A stretch of DNA of 64,000 bases from Asterias rubens (GCF_902459465.1 NC_047068.1:17569195-17633194); one strand, 5' to 3'. Positions 11,738 through 26,700 are shown, numbered from the stretch's first letter. Translations and numbers: made by a program. Notes: generated by a model not told the origin, from the sequence alone.

Positions 11738-14700
11738 TAACAAATCTTATAAAGGGCTGGTATCTAGAAAAAAACTATTCACTGCGCTAAAATATGACTT
11801 AGGGAAAAATTAATGGTAGGCTTGACTGATGAAGAGGTAAGTTTTGAGATTGGATTTGAATGCTAAAGGGACAGCTCATGCATGTCTCATTGACCATCTT
11901 CCTTACGTTTCATCCACACACTTTTGCTTTGCAAAATGTAGAACCAAGAGCCATCAGTCGTAGTTACCAAACAGGATTATAATATGTAACACTTTAATGC
12001 ACATTTTAAATATTTTTCCAGTGAAACAAGAAAATGCTTCCAAATTTTGCAAATCATTACTTACTTCCGAGATGTCCTGAAGAATGGCATCAATACTGCA
12101 GCTGTTGTCAATAATACATAAATTTCCCTCTGCTTGCATCGTTGCATTTGTGTAGCACACACATAAATCTGAACATGGAATGAACACAAGTTTTTCTGAT
12201 TATGGAGAACTAAGCTTAATCAACATTGAGATGTTTTTAGTTCTTATAACAATTACAGTAAGTGGAAATTAGTTGGAAATAACCAGTCAAATGCAATGGA
12301 ACCGGTCAATTGCAATGAATACAATCTGTTTTTTGCCGGTTGCCTGCTTTTCAATCAATATTTTGTTTTTATGGGTTTGTTTTAAAGCAGAACAGTAATA
12401 AATAGCAATTCATAAATACCTCAGACAGTTTCGCTATTCCTATTGGTGGAGAGCGCGTCACGTGGGTGTGTATAAACCTTTGTTTATGACCAGTAAAAAG
12501 TGTTGAAACATGGGCGTGACACGCGAGCTTGCACCTGTTCTTATAAGACAGTTTCTTCATACCTATTGGTCGAGAGCAACGGCTGAAACAGTTGTGCCAC
12601 ATCACGTGATACGCGCAACGCGCACAGCATTCTCTTATAAGGAGTTGTTTACCCGAGGGCAGCGGAGGGCTTTACCATTTCATAGCTGGAGGGGTGTTGT
12701 GTTGAAAGAAATCATTGAACAGTTATAATTAATGCATTTATTTTACTTTTTGTCCAAAAAGTGTTGATGTTTTTGACCGAAAAGGTATTTATGAATGGGA
12801 ATCAAAGTGTGTTGAATCGGTTTTTAACTAGTGGTTTAAACCCGCCGAGACCTGGTTCTTGATAATTTACCTCGACTTCGTCTCGGTAAAATTATCAAGA
12901 ACCAGGCCTTGTTGGGATTAAACCACTAGTTGAAAACCTGTTCACCACACATTGATTCCCTTATTTACCTAGTATTTTGGTTGGTATTGGTTGTCCAAAG
13001 TGTTTTAAAACATTTCCAAGGTCTAACAGAATGGCCTTGCCCTGTCAAAGATGAAATTATAGGCCTATCAAAAAAGTGAACTTACGAACGGTCACAGTGA
13101 AGGAGCAAAACGCTGTATTATTCAACACGTCTGAGATATTATACTGGATAACACTAGTAGATCTCACAGAGAAAAATGAGCCTGGCATCGGCTGCGATTC
13201 GTTGGCCGGTACGATCGTCACATTTTGATTGGAGAGGTCAAAAGCTTCTGGCAAATTCCACGTTATAAATAAGCCTTGCTGTGTTACAGATGTAACTTGT
13301 TGAGTTATATTTGCTGGACAGTAAGTTATGATCGGCGGCGCTTTATCCTCTGTTGGCAAAATAGAAAATTTGTATAACAACTTAAAATAAATAAAAATCC
13401 TAACATCTGGGGCCAATTTCATAACGCTGCTTAATGACAAACAAATTTTCGTGCTAAACAACTTTGCTTAAATGTAAGCGTATTCCACAGATTAGCAAGA
13501 TAACTAGGCAGCCAGCTTGCACCTTCAAAGCAACTTTGCACTGATAAGTATCAATATATATATTTAGTGTTGTTTTAAAAAAATTGTATTTTAGTGGAAA
13601 GCGCCTTGAGGCCTGGCATAAGGTGCTATATAAATACTGAAAGATGGAACATGTTCCATCAAACTTGGCTTATATATTTGAATTCAAGAAAATATTCTCA
13701 CCATTGCACTCATAAACATTTTAATTACTTAGCAGAACACAAACCACCTAGTGGACACTATGTGCCTTCAACGGGATGAGCTGCGTTACAACAATGGGAG
13801 ATCAACTTGTTTGGAGGGCCATCCTCCGATGCTACGCATCGACTGAATGAATACTAAATTGCAAATGGCCTTTTGCATGCCTAACCTTTTACAAAAAAGA
13901 AGAGCCAACTTACCAACTGTCACATTGAATAAGCACTCAACAGCGTTATATGATGGATCTGTGATGAAATAACGAATCATAGAGGTGCTGCCCAGAGAGA
14001 AGTTGGAACCTGGGCCTTTAGGACTGTCCAAAATCACTGACACAGATTGTGAGTTGTCCTCACCAATCGGTTCAGCCCACGTGACAGACAATGTTTCAGC
14101 TGTTGCAGACGTAATGCATGCAACAATGTTTTCTGGACAGTATAGTAGTTTTGGGTGCTCAAGGTCAACTGTTAAAGTTAAATGACAAAAATGGGAGATG
14201 AAAACGTCTTGCTACTACAGTCACCAAGTATTTGTCGCTGCTAAGTTTTGTGCAGTCTTAAAAACTGTAAACAAAAGACAGAGTTGGTATAATATACAAA
14301 CAATAAAACTTATCCATTTAAACGCTCATTGACTCTGAAGTTCATACCAGCAGAGTACAAAAAATAAAAATCTTAAGAGGTATAGACATTATGTACATAC
14401 AATTATGTAAAACGAAATTTCTATGAGTTGTGGTGGTTCTGAAAAGAAAAGTTTTTGGGCTTGAACAAAGAATTGACTAAAGCGGGACTGGAACCAACGA
14501 GCTCGGATTAACATGCCAGGGCTCTACCAACTGAGCTATCTAGCCCTATATTGGCGGTCCCCCTATTTTGTCAAAGCCATACAACTGTTAACTGTCGTGT
14601 AACCAGGGATCACACCCAAATTACGATACAACCTGACAACCAGGGAAATGGCAGCCAGGGGATTACCTTAAGGGGATGCGACTTTTTGTTTCATCAGATA

Positions 14701-17700
14701 TCAATATAAACCAAGGGAAACTGACTGGGTAAATTTAACATTTGAATGGCTTTTGATTGCATGGCACCCTCGAGTTGGTATACAGCCAACATGTTAATCC
14801 GGATCATGCCTGTGATTATTTTTCAAAAGACTCAGGAAATTCTGAGTAAAGTGGTCAATACACATTGGTGTTATAGACAAAAGAAAAATAGTATTCTTTA
14901 TGATGCATAATTAACATCTCATAAATCTTAATAATAACAGCTGTTATATAGCACAATTCCAAAAATGATCATTGCGTTTCACAAACAAATAAAAAACAAC
15001 ATTAGCAATTATAGCACACTAGAATTAATAGTTCTTGAGATTGCGTTAGAAAGCATCAACTGTTGGTTAGGATCATGGTAGTGGTAGTTGGTTCCAGTGA
15101 GTTGAAGGGAAAAAAAACGTTGAAAAAAAAAAGCCCGGCCTGTACCGGCCTGTACCGGCCAGTACCTTAATAAAAGAGGAGAAAGGAAAAAAATGGAACC
15201 CCCCAAACAAAACGTGAAATGGAAAAGTTAAAACAAGTCTCACATGCCTGATTGGAATTTAAAAAATGTCATAATTAAAATGAATGCTTTCTCTTATCTT
15301 TTTTTAAAGATGAAAAAGACTCACCATCACAGCTGGTTCCAATAAACCCATCAGCACAGAAGCATCTTATTTCACTGCCAAAGTGTTCACATGAGCCACT
15401 GTTGTTACATGGGTTGGATGCACAAGGGTCGACTAGTTGCAGAGAAGGAAACCAAAGTTAAAATGTAATAGTGGAAATATTGACTGCTATGATGGGCAAT
15501 TAAAATTATAGGCCCAAGGTGATGTCAAATCCTTGACTATGCCCAAAGCAAAGCTGAGGGAGAGCATAGCCATGGTTTTGACATCACCGAGGGCCTATAA
15601 TTTTAACTTTGCCCCGATTATTCAGCAGTCAATATTTCTTATGTATGCCGAATAACGATTCTTCTAATCAACAACACTGGCTACGGTGAAAGGTCGATAC
15701 GGTGAAAGGTCGATCGTGTGCGCCGTGACACATAACACTAGTCGTACATTATACGTCATAGTTGCGTTATTTTCAGGGCAGGTCAGATGTCATCTTGGTA
15801 GAAAAAGGGGGCATAGATATTTCCATGACTCCATTTTTAACTAATCAGATTAGAGTATTCTATACAAGAGCTATATAATTACAAATATGGAAGATCGCCA
15901 ACATAGGATAGATAGCTCGGCTGGTATCGTTCGTGCACCATTTATTTTTGTGATAAATTGACCACTTGTTTTTTTTTATTACAAATGGCAACCCTTGGGA
16001 TTTTGGAATTTTGCCACTTCCATAAAAGGGTAGCAAATTAAAATAAATAAATTAAGAAATAAATGATTTACTCAGTAACTAATGAACCCAATTAATAAGA
16101 ATAAAGCTATTGACTTTTCTGTAGTTAAAGGTTATAATGACAAACTTAACAATTATTGTTTTTATTTTTCTAGACGACTCACCTTCGCAGCTTCGTCCAT
16201 AAAATGCTGAATCACAGAGACAATGGATGATGTTTTGTTCGAAGCTACACGATCCTCCATTCAAACATGGTTTGGATGTGCATGGAGTGACTGTGTGAAA
16301 ATTATTGTCCAAATTGAATGAAGATAATCATAGACTTTGAGTCTCGGGCACGGCAGCTGTGGCAATTTGCTGATGATGATGATGAATCATAGAGTTATAA
16401 TTTGGGATATAAACATATATAGTTCAGAATCCTAAACGCAAGTTCGATGAAGTACTACCTTAAACAACAACCATTTACCCTAAATCAGCTTCATTGCTAG
16501 GCATTGTGTGAAGATAGTTTTTATACTAACAGGCCTGAAGTTTCCTTTTTGAACATGTTAAAAGGGCAAGAAATGACAATTTCATTTTGCGATAGGGCTG
16601 AAATTGTTTAAAATCAATGGGGAACTATTGAAAGGCACTGTAATGAAGGCCAAGACCATGGCCTCATTGGCAAGGCCATGGCCTCATTGGCAAGACCATG
16701 GCCTCATTGGCAAGACCATGGCCTCATTGGCAAGACCATGGCCTCATTGGCAAGACCATGGCCTCATTGCCAAGACCATGGCCTCATTGGCAAGACCATG
16801 GCCTCATTGCCAAGACCATGGCCTCATTGCCAAGACCATGGCCTCATTGGCAAGACCATGGCCTCATTGGCAAGACCATGGCCTCATTGGCAAGACCATG
16901 GCCTCATTGGCAAGACCATGGCCTCATTGGCAAGACCATGGCCTCATTGGCAAGACCATGGCCTCATTGCCAAGACCATGGCCTCATTGGCAAGACCATG
17001 GCCTCATTGGCAAGACCATGGCCTCATTGGCAAGACCATGGCCTCATTGGCAAGACCATGGCCTCATTGGCAAGACCATGGCCTCATTGGCAAGACCATG
17101 GCCTCATTGGCAAGACCATGGCCTCATTGGCAAGACCATGGCCTCATTGGCAAGACCATGGCCTCATTGGCAAGACCATGGCCTCATTGGCAAGACCATG
17201 GCCTCATTGGCAAGACCATGGCCTCATTGGCAAGACCATGGCCTCATTGGCAAGACCATGGCCTCATTGCCAAGACCATGGCCTCATTGGCAAGACCATG
17301 GCCTCATTGGCAAGACCATGGCCTCATTGGCAAGACCATGGCCTCATTGCCAAGACCATGGCCTCATTGGCAAGACCATGGCCTCATTGCCAAGACCATG
17401 GCCTCATTGCCAAGACCATGGCCTCATTGGCAAGACCATGGCCTCATTGCCAAGACCATGGCCTCATTGGCAAGACCATGGCCTCATTGGCAAGACCATG
17501 GCCTCATTGGCAAGACCATGGCCTCATTGGCAAGACCATGGCCTCATTGGCAAGACCATGGCCTCATTGCCAAGACCATGGCCTCATTGGCAAGACCATG
17601 GCCTCATTGGCAAGACCATGGCCTCATTGGCAAGACCATGGCCTCATTGCCAAGACCATGGCCTCATTGGCAAGACCATGGCCTCATTGGCATGCATGTA

Positions 17701-20700
17701 GGTCCAGGCCTGTACAGATACAACAAAGAATTTTCCTAAAAGGTTTTTCAATAACTCAAGGTATTGTTACAATTACTAAATTTCTGACATTATTTCGTCT
17801 TACCTGAACACCTCTTTCCACTGTAATCTTCAGCACATTGACAAACAAATTGATAAGGTTCGCTTGCATTCCTACAAGTACCACCGTTTTCACACGGATT
17901 TGGCTGGCAGGGTGTGAAGTCCACTGTCAAAAATAAGCAAAAACAAATAATAGGTGGTCTTTTACTAGAGATAAGTTAATAGATGAATTGATTAAAACAA
18001 ATCCTAGGCGTTATATTTGTTCCTTGGATAAAAGGAGAAGTATTTTATTAAGTACAAGGGCTGACCTACAGGAACACATGGTAGGCTCTAATAAAAATTT
18101 TCTGGCCTTTTTTACTTTTCTCCGAGAGCTAAAAAATCGGGAAACAGACTCGATCACATGTACAGGTAAGTCAATATTTTTTTTTTTTTTTTTAATGATA
18201 TTTTTGACAAAAGAATTGATTTGAGAATGCAATTCTATTTTTTTAAATACACATTCAAGTGAGTGATGTCAAATGTGGACCGAACTAACCTTAGACGAGG
18301 GTAATATGAATGTGACAGTAAAGTGGAAATATATTTAGGTGCAGTTTGGAATAGGGATGACCATCACATACATGTAACACTAAAATGAAAGTGGGGAGTT
18401 TACCTTGCTCAACAACTATTTCAAAGGAGCAGCTTTCTCGATTGTCATCATCATCCCTGTACACATATTCCACAGTATACATTCCAGTGAGAAAAAGACC
18501 CGGATCTTGAGACCTGCTGACTAGATGAACCTGTCCAAAGTTGTCAAACACTGTGGGTGCCGTCCAGTTCAAAAAGATGCTCCGAGTTTCAACGTCTATT
18601 TTGTGTATCAGATCCTCAGGGCACAGGACAGTTGGTGGAACTGCATCTATTAAAAGTAATGATGAAAAAGCAATCATTTTAAAATAAATACAGACAGGGC
18701 TTGAATTCGAGGCAGAGGCGATTGAAAGACACCAGGTGATGGTGGCAACTCCTGAGGATGAGGCGGCCACGGACGCAAGTCTTTGCCGAATGATGATGAT
18801 GAGGGCTTGAAATGTACACATGGACCACAGGCCCCTGGCCAGTCATTTCAGCATCGGGCCAGTAAACTCATGATGAAACGCTATTACCTCCCACGATAGC
18901 GGTCTACACTGAGAGTGCACCCTCTTGTGGCCATGGACCATGGGCAGATGTTGATGGCACTTAGTACCGGTATTGAAAAGAGAAGACATTCACCCCGGGT
19001 GAATTCACCCCGGGTTGGATTGGCTGAATTTGCGCCACAGCACCTTGTAAACCATCACATGGCATTATGTACATGTAAGGCTCTAATGACAGGAAAAACT
19101 TAATCTTGAAGCGCCTCATCAAGCAGTACTTAATGAGGGACATGAGTGCTATAGCCACTTTTATTATTATTATTGTTATTTGAAAAGAAACAATTATAGT
19201 AAAGCCTCTTGGAACAGTGAAGATTAATTTGATTGCACTAACCTGTCTCACACAGAGTTCCTGTTAATTCAGCTGTGCATTCACACTGGAAAGTATCCAA
19301 TGACTCTATGCAGATACCTCCATTGAAACAAGGTTCGCTTGCACATACATTGGTATCTAATGCAAAAAGATGGCAACAGATTAATTATTATTCTAGATTA
19401 AGACTCCCCAGCGGTTCTGAGGTCGACGACAAGAGCAAGCTAGTCAAATTGTTGGGACAATAAGAACTCACTCCATGGTAGTGAAGTTAATGATGATCTT
19501 CTATAATCTACATTGTAAAAGAGTATAGTCCCAGCCGATTTTCTACCTTCCACTTAGGTACAGTTTCAAAGAAGGACTGTTCTTTTTAGAACTGAAAAGT
19601 CTCCCGAAAATCTGTACTGCGATAGTAGAATATAAAGCAAGACAGTTCTGTAACGAACAACATTTACCTAGCAAGTAGACACACACATGGTGTTACCGCA
19701 AATCAAATAATTATTGATACCTCACCATGCAATGCCTAAATTCCCACAAATATGACAGTTAAAAATAAACAACCGTCTCACTCGGGTTCGCCTTGTGAAA
19801 CGGAATAGCCATGATTTCATTCTATGATTATATTCTACGACAATGTACTCAAGTGCATTCAATAATATTCACCAACCTGTTATATCTCATGTGATCCCTA
19901 TTTGACATCTACACTGAAAACCAAACACTAACTGAATACGTGGTCAATGTGGTCAAGTTGTTAGACTGCAGGACTTGCAATCACAAGGTTGTGGGTTCAA
20001 ATCCAACCAAGCTAACCGCTGATTTCACAATGACTAGATGAAGTATTGTCATCTAGTTACTGAATCACTGTCTTGATTTGTGCAATTCATAATCATATCA
20101 ACGTTTAAACCAATGTGTATGATGGAGGTTGGCTGTTGCCAGCTTAGTGTTTAGATCCCCTTTATGGGAGTTTGCCAGGTTCCCTTGATGGGAACAAACA
20201 AACAAACATGTTGCTCCATTTGAAACGATGCAAGTTATAAAGCATCGTGTGTCATGACCTGGTCTTGAACCCACACCCTGAACCACCAGAATTTGAATTC
20301 AATGTGCTAAAGTAGTACTCAGCCATGACACACAACTTATGGTGAGTCTGTTTGCTACAGTGAGGGTATTGAAAAGAAACTTTATAGAGCAATTGTCAAC
20401 TTACATACTGCGCAGTTTGTACCAGTAAATGGAACCTGACAGAAGCAAGCGTACGATGTTCCCGAACTCAAACACATTCCCCCGTTCAGACAGGGAAAAG
20501 TGTCACAGATGCTAACTGTTATTTAGGAAACAAAAGTAAAAACAAACACTTAAAAGTTATGTGGTTTTGTATGATAACTTTGTAGTATGTTTTGTTTAGG
20601 CTATCATGTATGTACAACACTCATTTGTTTACCTGTATGGGTATGTTAAGACAGCATACTAAGTTAGATCTTAACCAATTTAACTTAACAATATATATAT

Positions 20701-23700
20701 ATATATATATATATAAACTGTACACAGGAACAGTATTAGCGAGTGAACGCTGAATAAATATCCTATCAGTCTCTACTAATACAGAGTTCTCCAGGACAAA
20801 TGATCAATGGCTACGTCACGAAGCCGTAGGTTTTGAGGGACAGCTGACGAGCATTGAGGTCTTTCCGTAGGATGTCGAGTAAGTTAGTTTTGTGACGGCC
20901 ACGACGGCCTCTCAGGTGTCCCGATCCAACTACTGCGAACATGAGAGCATTCTGAGCGGGTGAAGAAGATTTGTTGACTGAACAAGCAGCAAGGGAAAGT
21001 TGAAAAAGTTTGTTCCCCATGTGTTCAGACAGCACTGAGTTGAACCCGATTTGGTTTATCTTTGGTTTTAAGAGGTCAAAGCAGACTCAGTCCAATTCTC
21101 TAACATCCGGTTTATTCACAGATGCTTGTCGTATTCATTGGTCACCGTGTGTTTACAGAAAGATCATGGAGGTCATATGGGTATCTGTTATGAGTTACAC
21201 CGATGTGGTCTTTTTTATTCTGTAAAACCTGAAGCGGTCTCAAGATAAACCCCCAGCGATGGTCTAACTTTTATGGGTTAAACCTGATTCGATCTAACTT
21301 TAGTCAGACACACAGAGTTGAACTTGATTCATAATTCATCGTAGTTAAATATAGGGTCCAACTTTAGGGCCTCATTCATTGATCAGGTTTCTCTTAATAA
21401 AAGTTGTGTACAGATGGCCGACTTTTAAACGAGCCGTTCGAGTGAGTACATGACAACGCATGTACGTTGCTAGCCATTGGCCCATCACGGGTTGGCTAAA
21501 AAGTGCGCCCTCCAACTAAATCTTCAATGCCATTGATAAAAGTTTCATTTGGAATGGTGATGATTTATTTCATTTCACTAACCTGTGTCACACAGAGTTC
21601 CTGTAAAACCAGCTGGACAATGACATCGGAAAGTAATCACTGAATCCATGCAGATACCTCCATTGAAACATGGTTCACTTGCACATACATTGGTATCTAT
21701 TGCACAAAGATGGAAACAGATTTATTGTTAGTGTTGGTTCAAGATGCTTGTGCGACTATCTGGTTGGAAGCAGGTTGTGGTTGACAGTACCCTCTAGTAG
21801 TAAGGGGAAGAGACAAACCTCTCACTCTCCAAAAATGGAACAATCCCGATTTCACCTTGTGATTATATTCTACGACTATATCCTAACATGCATTCAGTAT
21901 AAATTTGCATAATATTTGTCAAGTATCTCACGCTGGACTCCTGTGAATACTATTTGACAACAACAGAGAAAAGCATCCACTGAACCAAAACATGATCAAT
22001 CCATTGGCGTGCCGTTGTCGAGCGAAAATAAGCACAGGACTCAAGTTCTTATGTTTCTCCTCAGCAGAGTGTGAGTTTGACTCCTGGTCGTGACACTCGA
22101 GTATTATTGCTGCGTCCTGAACAGATGGGACATTAAGCTGTTGGTAACGTGTGTTGTGTAACGCACATGAAAGAACCCAGTGCAATTATTGAAAAGGGAA
22201 GATGTTCGCCCCAGAATCCTGGTTTGATTGGCTACATACGTATTGCGTCACAACACCTTGTCAAACATTATATGGTGCTATGTAAAGGAATTGGCTTCAT
22301 ACTTCAAGCTCCACAAACAGGAAAATATTAAAAAGCTGAAGCGCCTTCAGCGTCACCGAGTGAGGGATATGAGCGGTATACAAGGAGCCACTTTTATTAT
22401 TGTTATTTAAAAAGAAGCAATTATATTAAAGCTTCTTACTCAATTAAACACAAGTAATAATAATAATAATATCAAAGTCTTATATAGCACACGTATCTAC
22501 TAAACAAGGTACTCAAGGCGCTGAGTATATACAAACTTTCAGAAAGATAGGTTATTGTTGTGATGAATTCTGAGACCCAATTATTTAGCACCTTATAAGG
22601 GTTTACAAGGTGCTACGGCGCATTAAGCAGCCACAACCAGGAACACCGGGGCGAACCCCTTCTCTTTTCGATAAGTGCACTGGGTTCTTTTACATGCGTT
22701 ACACAATGCATGCGACCAACGGCTTTACGTCCCATCCGAAGGACGAAGCAATGGTTAAGTGTCTTGCTCAAGAACACAGGTGTCATAACTGGGTCTCGAA
22801 CCCCACACCCTATAGACCTTATCGCAAATACCAATGCGCAAGCGCAGACTGTTGAATGAGGTGCATTGTGGGATATATATGGATCAAATTTGGATACCAG
22901 CTGAACCACAATGCACCTAATTCCAAGCTTTACGCGCGCGCCCCGGTATTTGCGAAAAGGTCTATTGACTTAACCACCAGAATATGACTTCAATGTGCTT
23001 GTGCTCACCCATGACACACAAAGTTTATGGTGAATCTGTTTGCTACAGTGAGGGTATTGAAAAGAAACTTTATAGAGCAATTGTCAACTTACAAATTTCG
23101 CAGTTTGTACCAGTAAATGGAACCTGACACTGGCAACTGTACGATGTTCCGAAACTCAAACATAATCCCTGGTTCTCACAGGGATAGGAGTCACAGATGA
23201 CGGGCACCTCATCGCTAACTGTTAATATTGAAACAAATTATTCAAACTTTCATCAACGATGCTATTGATTCACGAGTAAACAAACTGTACGCTGGGGTAG
23301 AAGGGTACCTGTATACTTAATGAAAAAAAAAAAAAAACGCTTGTCTAACTTAGGATGGGTTCAATACGTCCTAACATCTATGGATTTGGAACTTAACTCG
23401 TCCTAAGTGCCAAGATTAATCCTAAATAAGGAAGAGTTGAGTGAATTCGACGGCAGAGGTTGCTGGTTCAGATACCACACAAGTAAATTATTCTTTGTTC
23501 AATCCCAATACATTTCACATTAACGCAGTCAGTTTCCCTTGTGGCCTATTATACTTGATTTTTCAAATAGAAACTTAATGGAGCAATTGAGAACTTACCA
23601 TTTTCACAGTGTGTTCCAGTGAATTGAGCCTGACACTGGCAAATGTAAGACGTTAGATCTCCTGATCTAAAACATCTTCCCTCGTTCAAACAAGGACTAC

Positions 23701-26700
23701 TCTGACAGACACTCACAGTATCGCTTACTGTTATTTGGAAAACAAAAACAAAAACATACACCTTATGTTTTTAACTCATGTGGTTATAATAGTATCTTTG
23801 TCATTAAGGCAACCATGTATATGTACAACACTCACTTTACATGTATACCCGTTAATAGCGTACTGCAAAAAATTTACATGTTTTGGTGAGCCAAACGTAA
23901 CCAAATACATATTGCTCCATTTAAAAAAAAAAAAATTTTTGACCATTCACCTGACGTCATCATCAGAATAATCTTGGATGTCAACGGTCAATGTCAACGT
24001 GTGTTATTCAGTGAAGTTAGCATTTTAAACGAAAAAACCTATTGACCACCATTTTGGCATCAGTCGCTGCGTGTGACGCGCGTGCAAGGGGTCAATAGAA
24101 TACAAGTATCATCTTGCTCAATTAGACACAAGTGTCATGACTTGGTCTTGAACCCACACCCTGATGACTTAATCACCAGAATTTCAATTCAATGTGTTGA
24201 TCAGTCCTCTTAAGCCACATGACATGTTTGCTACAATGAGGGTATTGAAAAGAAACTTAACACAGCAATTGTCAACTTACAAATTTCGCAGTTTGTACCA
24301 GTAAATGAAGCTTGACACCGGCAACTGTACGATGTTAGAGATACCGATGTTAAACATGTTCCCGCGTTCAAACAAGGATTACTCTCACAGACACTCACAT
24401 TACCGCTAGCTGTTATTTGGAGAAAAAATAAATAAAAAACTCACATTGAGCTACATGTATTGCTTGGTGCTTGGAAAAGGCACACGAGTAATGTTGTTTT
24501 TTTTGTACTAATTTCCTCTGCTTGCCAGACGTATTTCTGGATCTAGCCAAATAGTTGAATAGCTACTGTAAAAACATTGTAATCGTCCAGATTTTAATAA
24601 GCTGTTCCCCCCAAAACAGCTATTGTAATCGTCCAGATCTTTATTTTACTTTTTATTATTATTCTTCCTTTTCCTATTGACTTAACACTTGACTTTTCTT
24701 AGTGTCAAATGTCCCTCTTAGAATTTTAAGAACTAGACAATGAATATGCCGTATTAAAGCTTTATGATGTCCTGACTTAAATTTTAGACATAATTAGTGT
24801 ATACATGACTTGTTTTTGCATTCCTCTATACAATCCCTTTAAGACAACTCTGTGTAGGAGTGGGCTTATAGGCACATGTGAACTCGGACTTGACTTGACA
24901 TGCATTCAAGTAGCCTCCGCAATGCTACCCAGGTTCAGTCATATTAATAATAATAATAATAATGAGAACTTATAAGCGCACAAATCCATCAAAGTGCTCA
25001 TGGCGCTAAATACAAAGAATAATATTTACATGTACAAAAACCAAAATTGAAACGTAAGCCTAAGCTAAGAAGAAATCCAGAACATGTTGAAGAGAAATAC
25101 AATACAAATGCACTATCAAAGAAAACATCGAAGGGTAGAAATCAAACCATTTTCTCAAATACTTGGTTGAAAAGATGTGTCTTAAGGTTTTTCTTAAGGT
25201 GTGTTAAAGAAACAGATGATTTTACTAGTGCTGGCAATTTGTTCCATAGGCGTGGGGCAGCATGTGAGAACCAACAACCAAGAGACAAAGAGCTAAATGA
25301 ACGAATACAAACCTACTTTGAGTTGTGTGGGTCAGTGGAAATGTCAACAGTCAACTCAGCATTGTTTGCTTTTCATGAAAAAATTAAGAAGAAGAAATTT
25401 CTTTTCCTATAATAGTAAGGACTGAAGTTTAAATGGTGTGAGATGACTTACGTGTGTCACAAATCTGTCCGGTCCATTCTAGTGGACATTGGCAGACATA
25501 GGAAGTGTCCTGAGTAATACATGAGGCTCCGTTCAAACAAGGATTAGATGAACATTTATCATCAGGTGTTTGACATGTATCTCCTGTCCATCCTCCTATG
25601 CAACTGCAAACATATCCAAATGGACCAGGCGACTCAAAACACACTTAATTATCATGGTTCATTTTATTTCACAGTCGTAATTTTCCCTTGCTCCAAACAA
25701 CTGAATTATGTATGAAGTATAGTAAAACAAATATAACATGGTTTATTTTGGGTGACTAGTCGATATTAGCTCCCTTCGGTACTGGAAATTGACAAACTAG
25801 TTCCTGAGGCGGTCGACTGGTCTCCCTCATCAAATTCATGACACCAGGGCTACATAACATTATCTCTTGCCTCAACCTAGTCCCTTTGTCAATATTTAAA
25901 ATGTTACACATTTCATTTTGTTCTTTTCTAATTCTACTTACTATTGCCGAGTGTGACTGACTTCTGCAGATTAACCCAATATGTGGTAAAGTTGTAGACC
26001 ACTGAAGCTCTGCATAATAAAAATATAAGATACAGAATTAGTCTTCACTAACTCAGCCTGCTGTAGCTAGTGCTAGCTCAATTAATACCACTCCTAGAAC
26101 TATGAGCTGTTCGTTCCGCTATCGTCTCATGTATTTATTTTTTTTTTATTTGTCATTATTTGTTTTTATTTGTCATTATAGATAATGACAAATTGCGAAA
26201 AAAAAGGAGTATTTTTCGAAATTTGTGATTGTCATTATCGGTCGGGCTACTCCTAGAACTATTTCGGTTTCGTCCGGCTATCTAGGAGTACGGTCGGGCT
26301 ACCTCCATGGTCGGACTCGTATACTAGTCATAGAGACTGACCGATCGATAACAACAAATTTCTGGGTCTAGCCTGGTGGTACTTTGTATATATGTGCATA
26401 CCAATCAACATTAAAGGTTTATAGAAAGTGTTTGTAACCGTCTGTTATAAAATTCATATATGGTTAGAAAGATGTTTTAAAAGTAGAATACAATGATCCA
26501 CACATGGTTTTCCTTTTATTTTGCGAACTAACACGGTCAGCCATTTATGGGAGTCAATTCAAGGAGTACTCAAAGAATTGACTCCCATAAATGGCCACCG
26601 ACCATGTTTGTCGACGAGGTAAAAGGAAAAGCGTGCGATTTCAAGGCATGTTTACAACTCCACCGATCCAAGGCAACGTGTTCCTTTAATGACACCATGG

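Noticed and set aside
14481..14546. Possible tRNA gene
   Set aside because: Good A and B boxes, but acceptor and T stems do not close and related heads occur elsewhere with flanking SINE sequence.
16649..17694. CRISPR-like array
   Set aside because: Units are contiguous without unique spacers, and the genome is eukaryotic.
16604..17807. Three overlapping long open frames of 350-370 codons
   Set aside because: They are produced by the stop-free 20-bp minisatellite inside an intron and all translate to the same repeat; no start, domain or flanking exon supports a protein.
25047..25412. Lys-rich open frame of 121 codons on the plus strand
   Set aside because: Begins in a dispersed (TAA)-flanked repeat, has no domain and is antisense within gene A; recorded as repeat.
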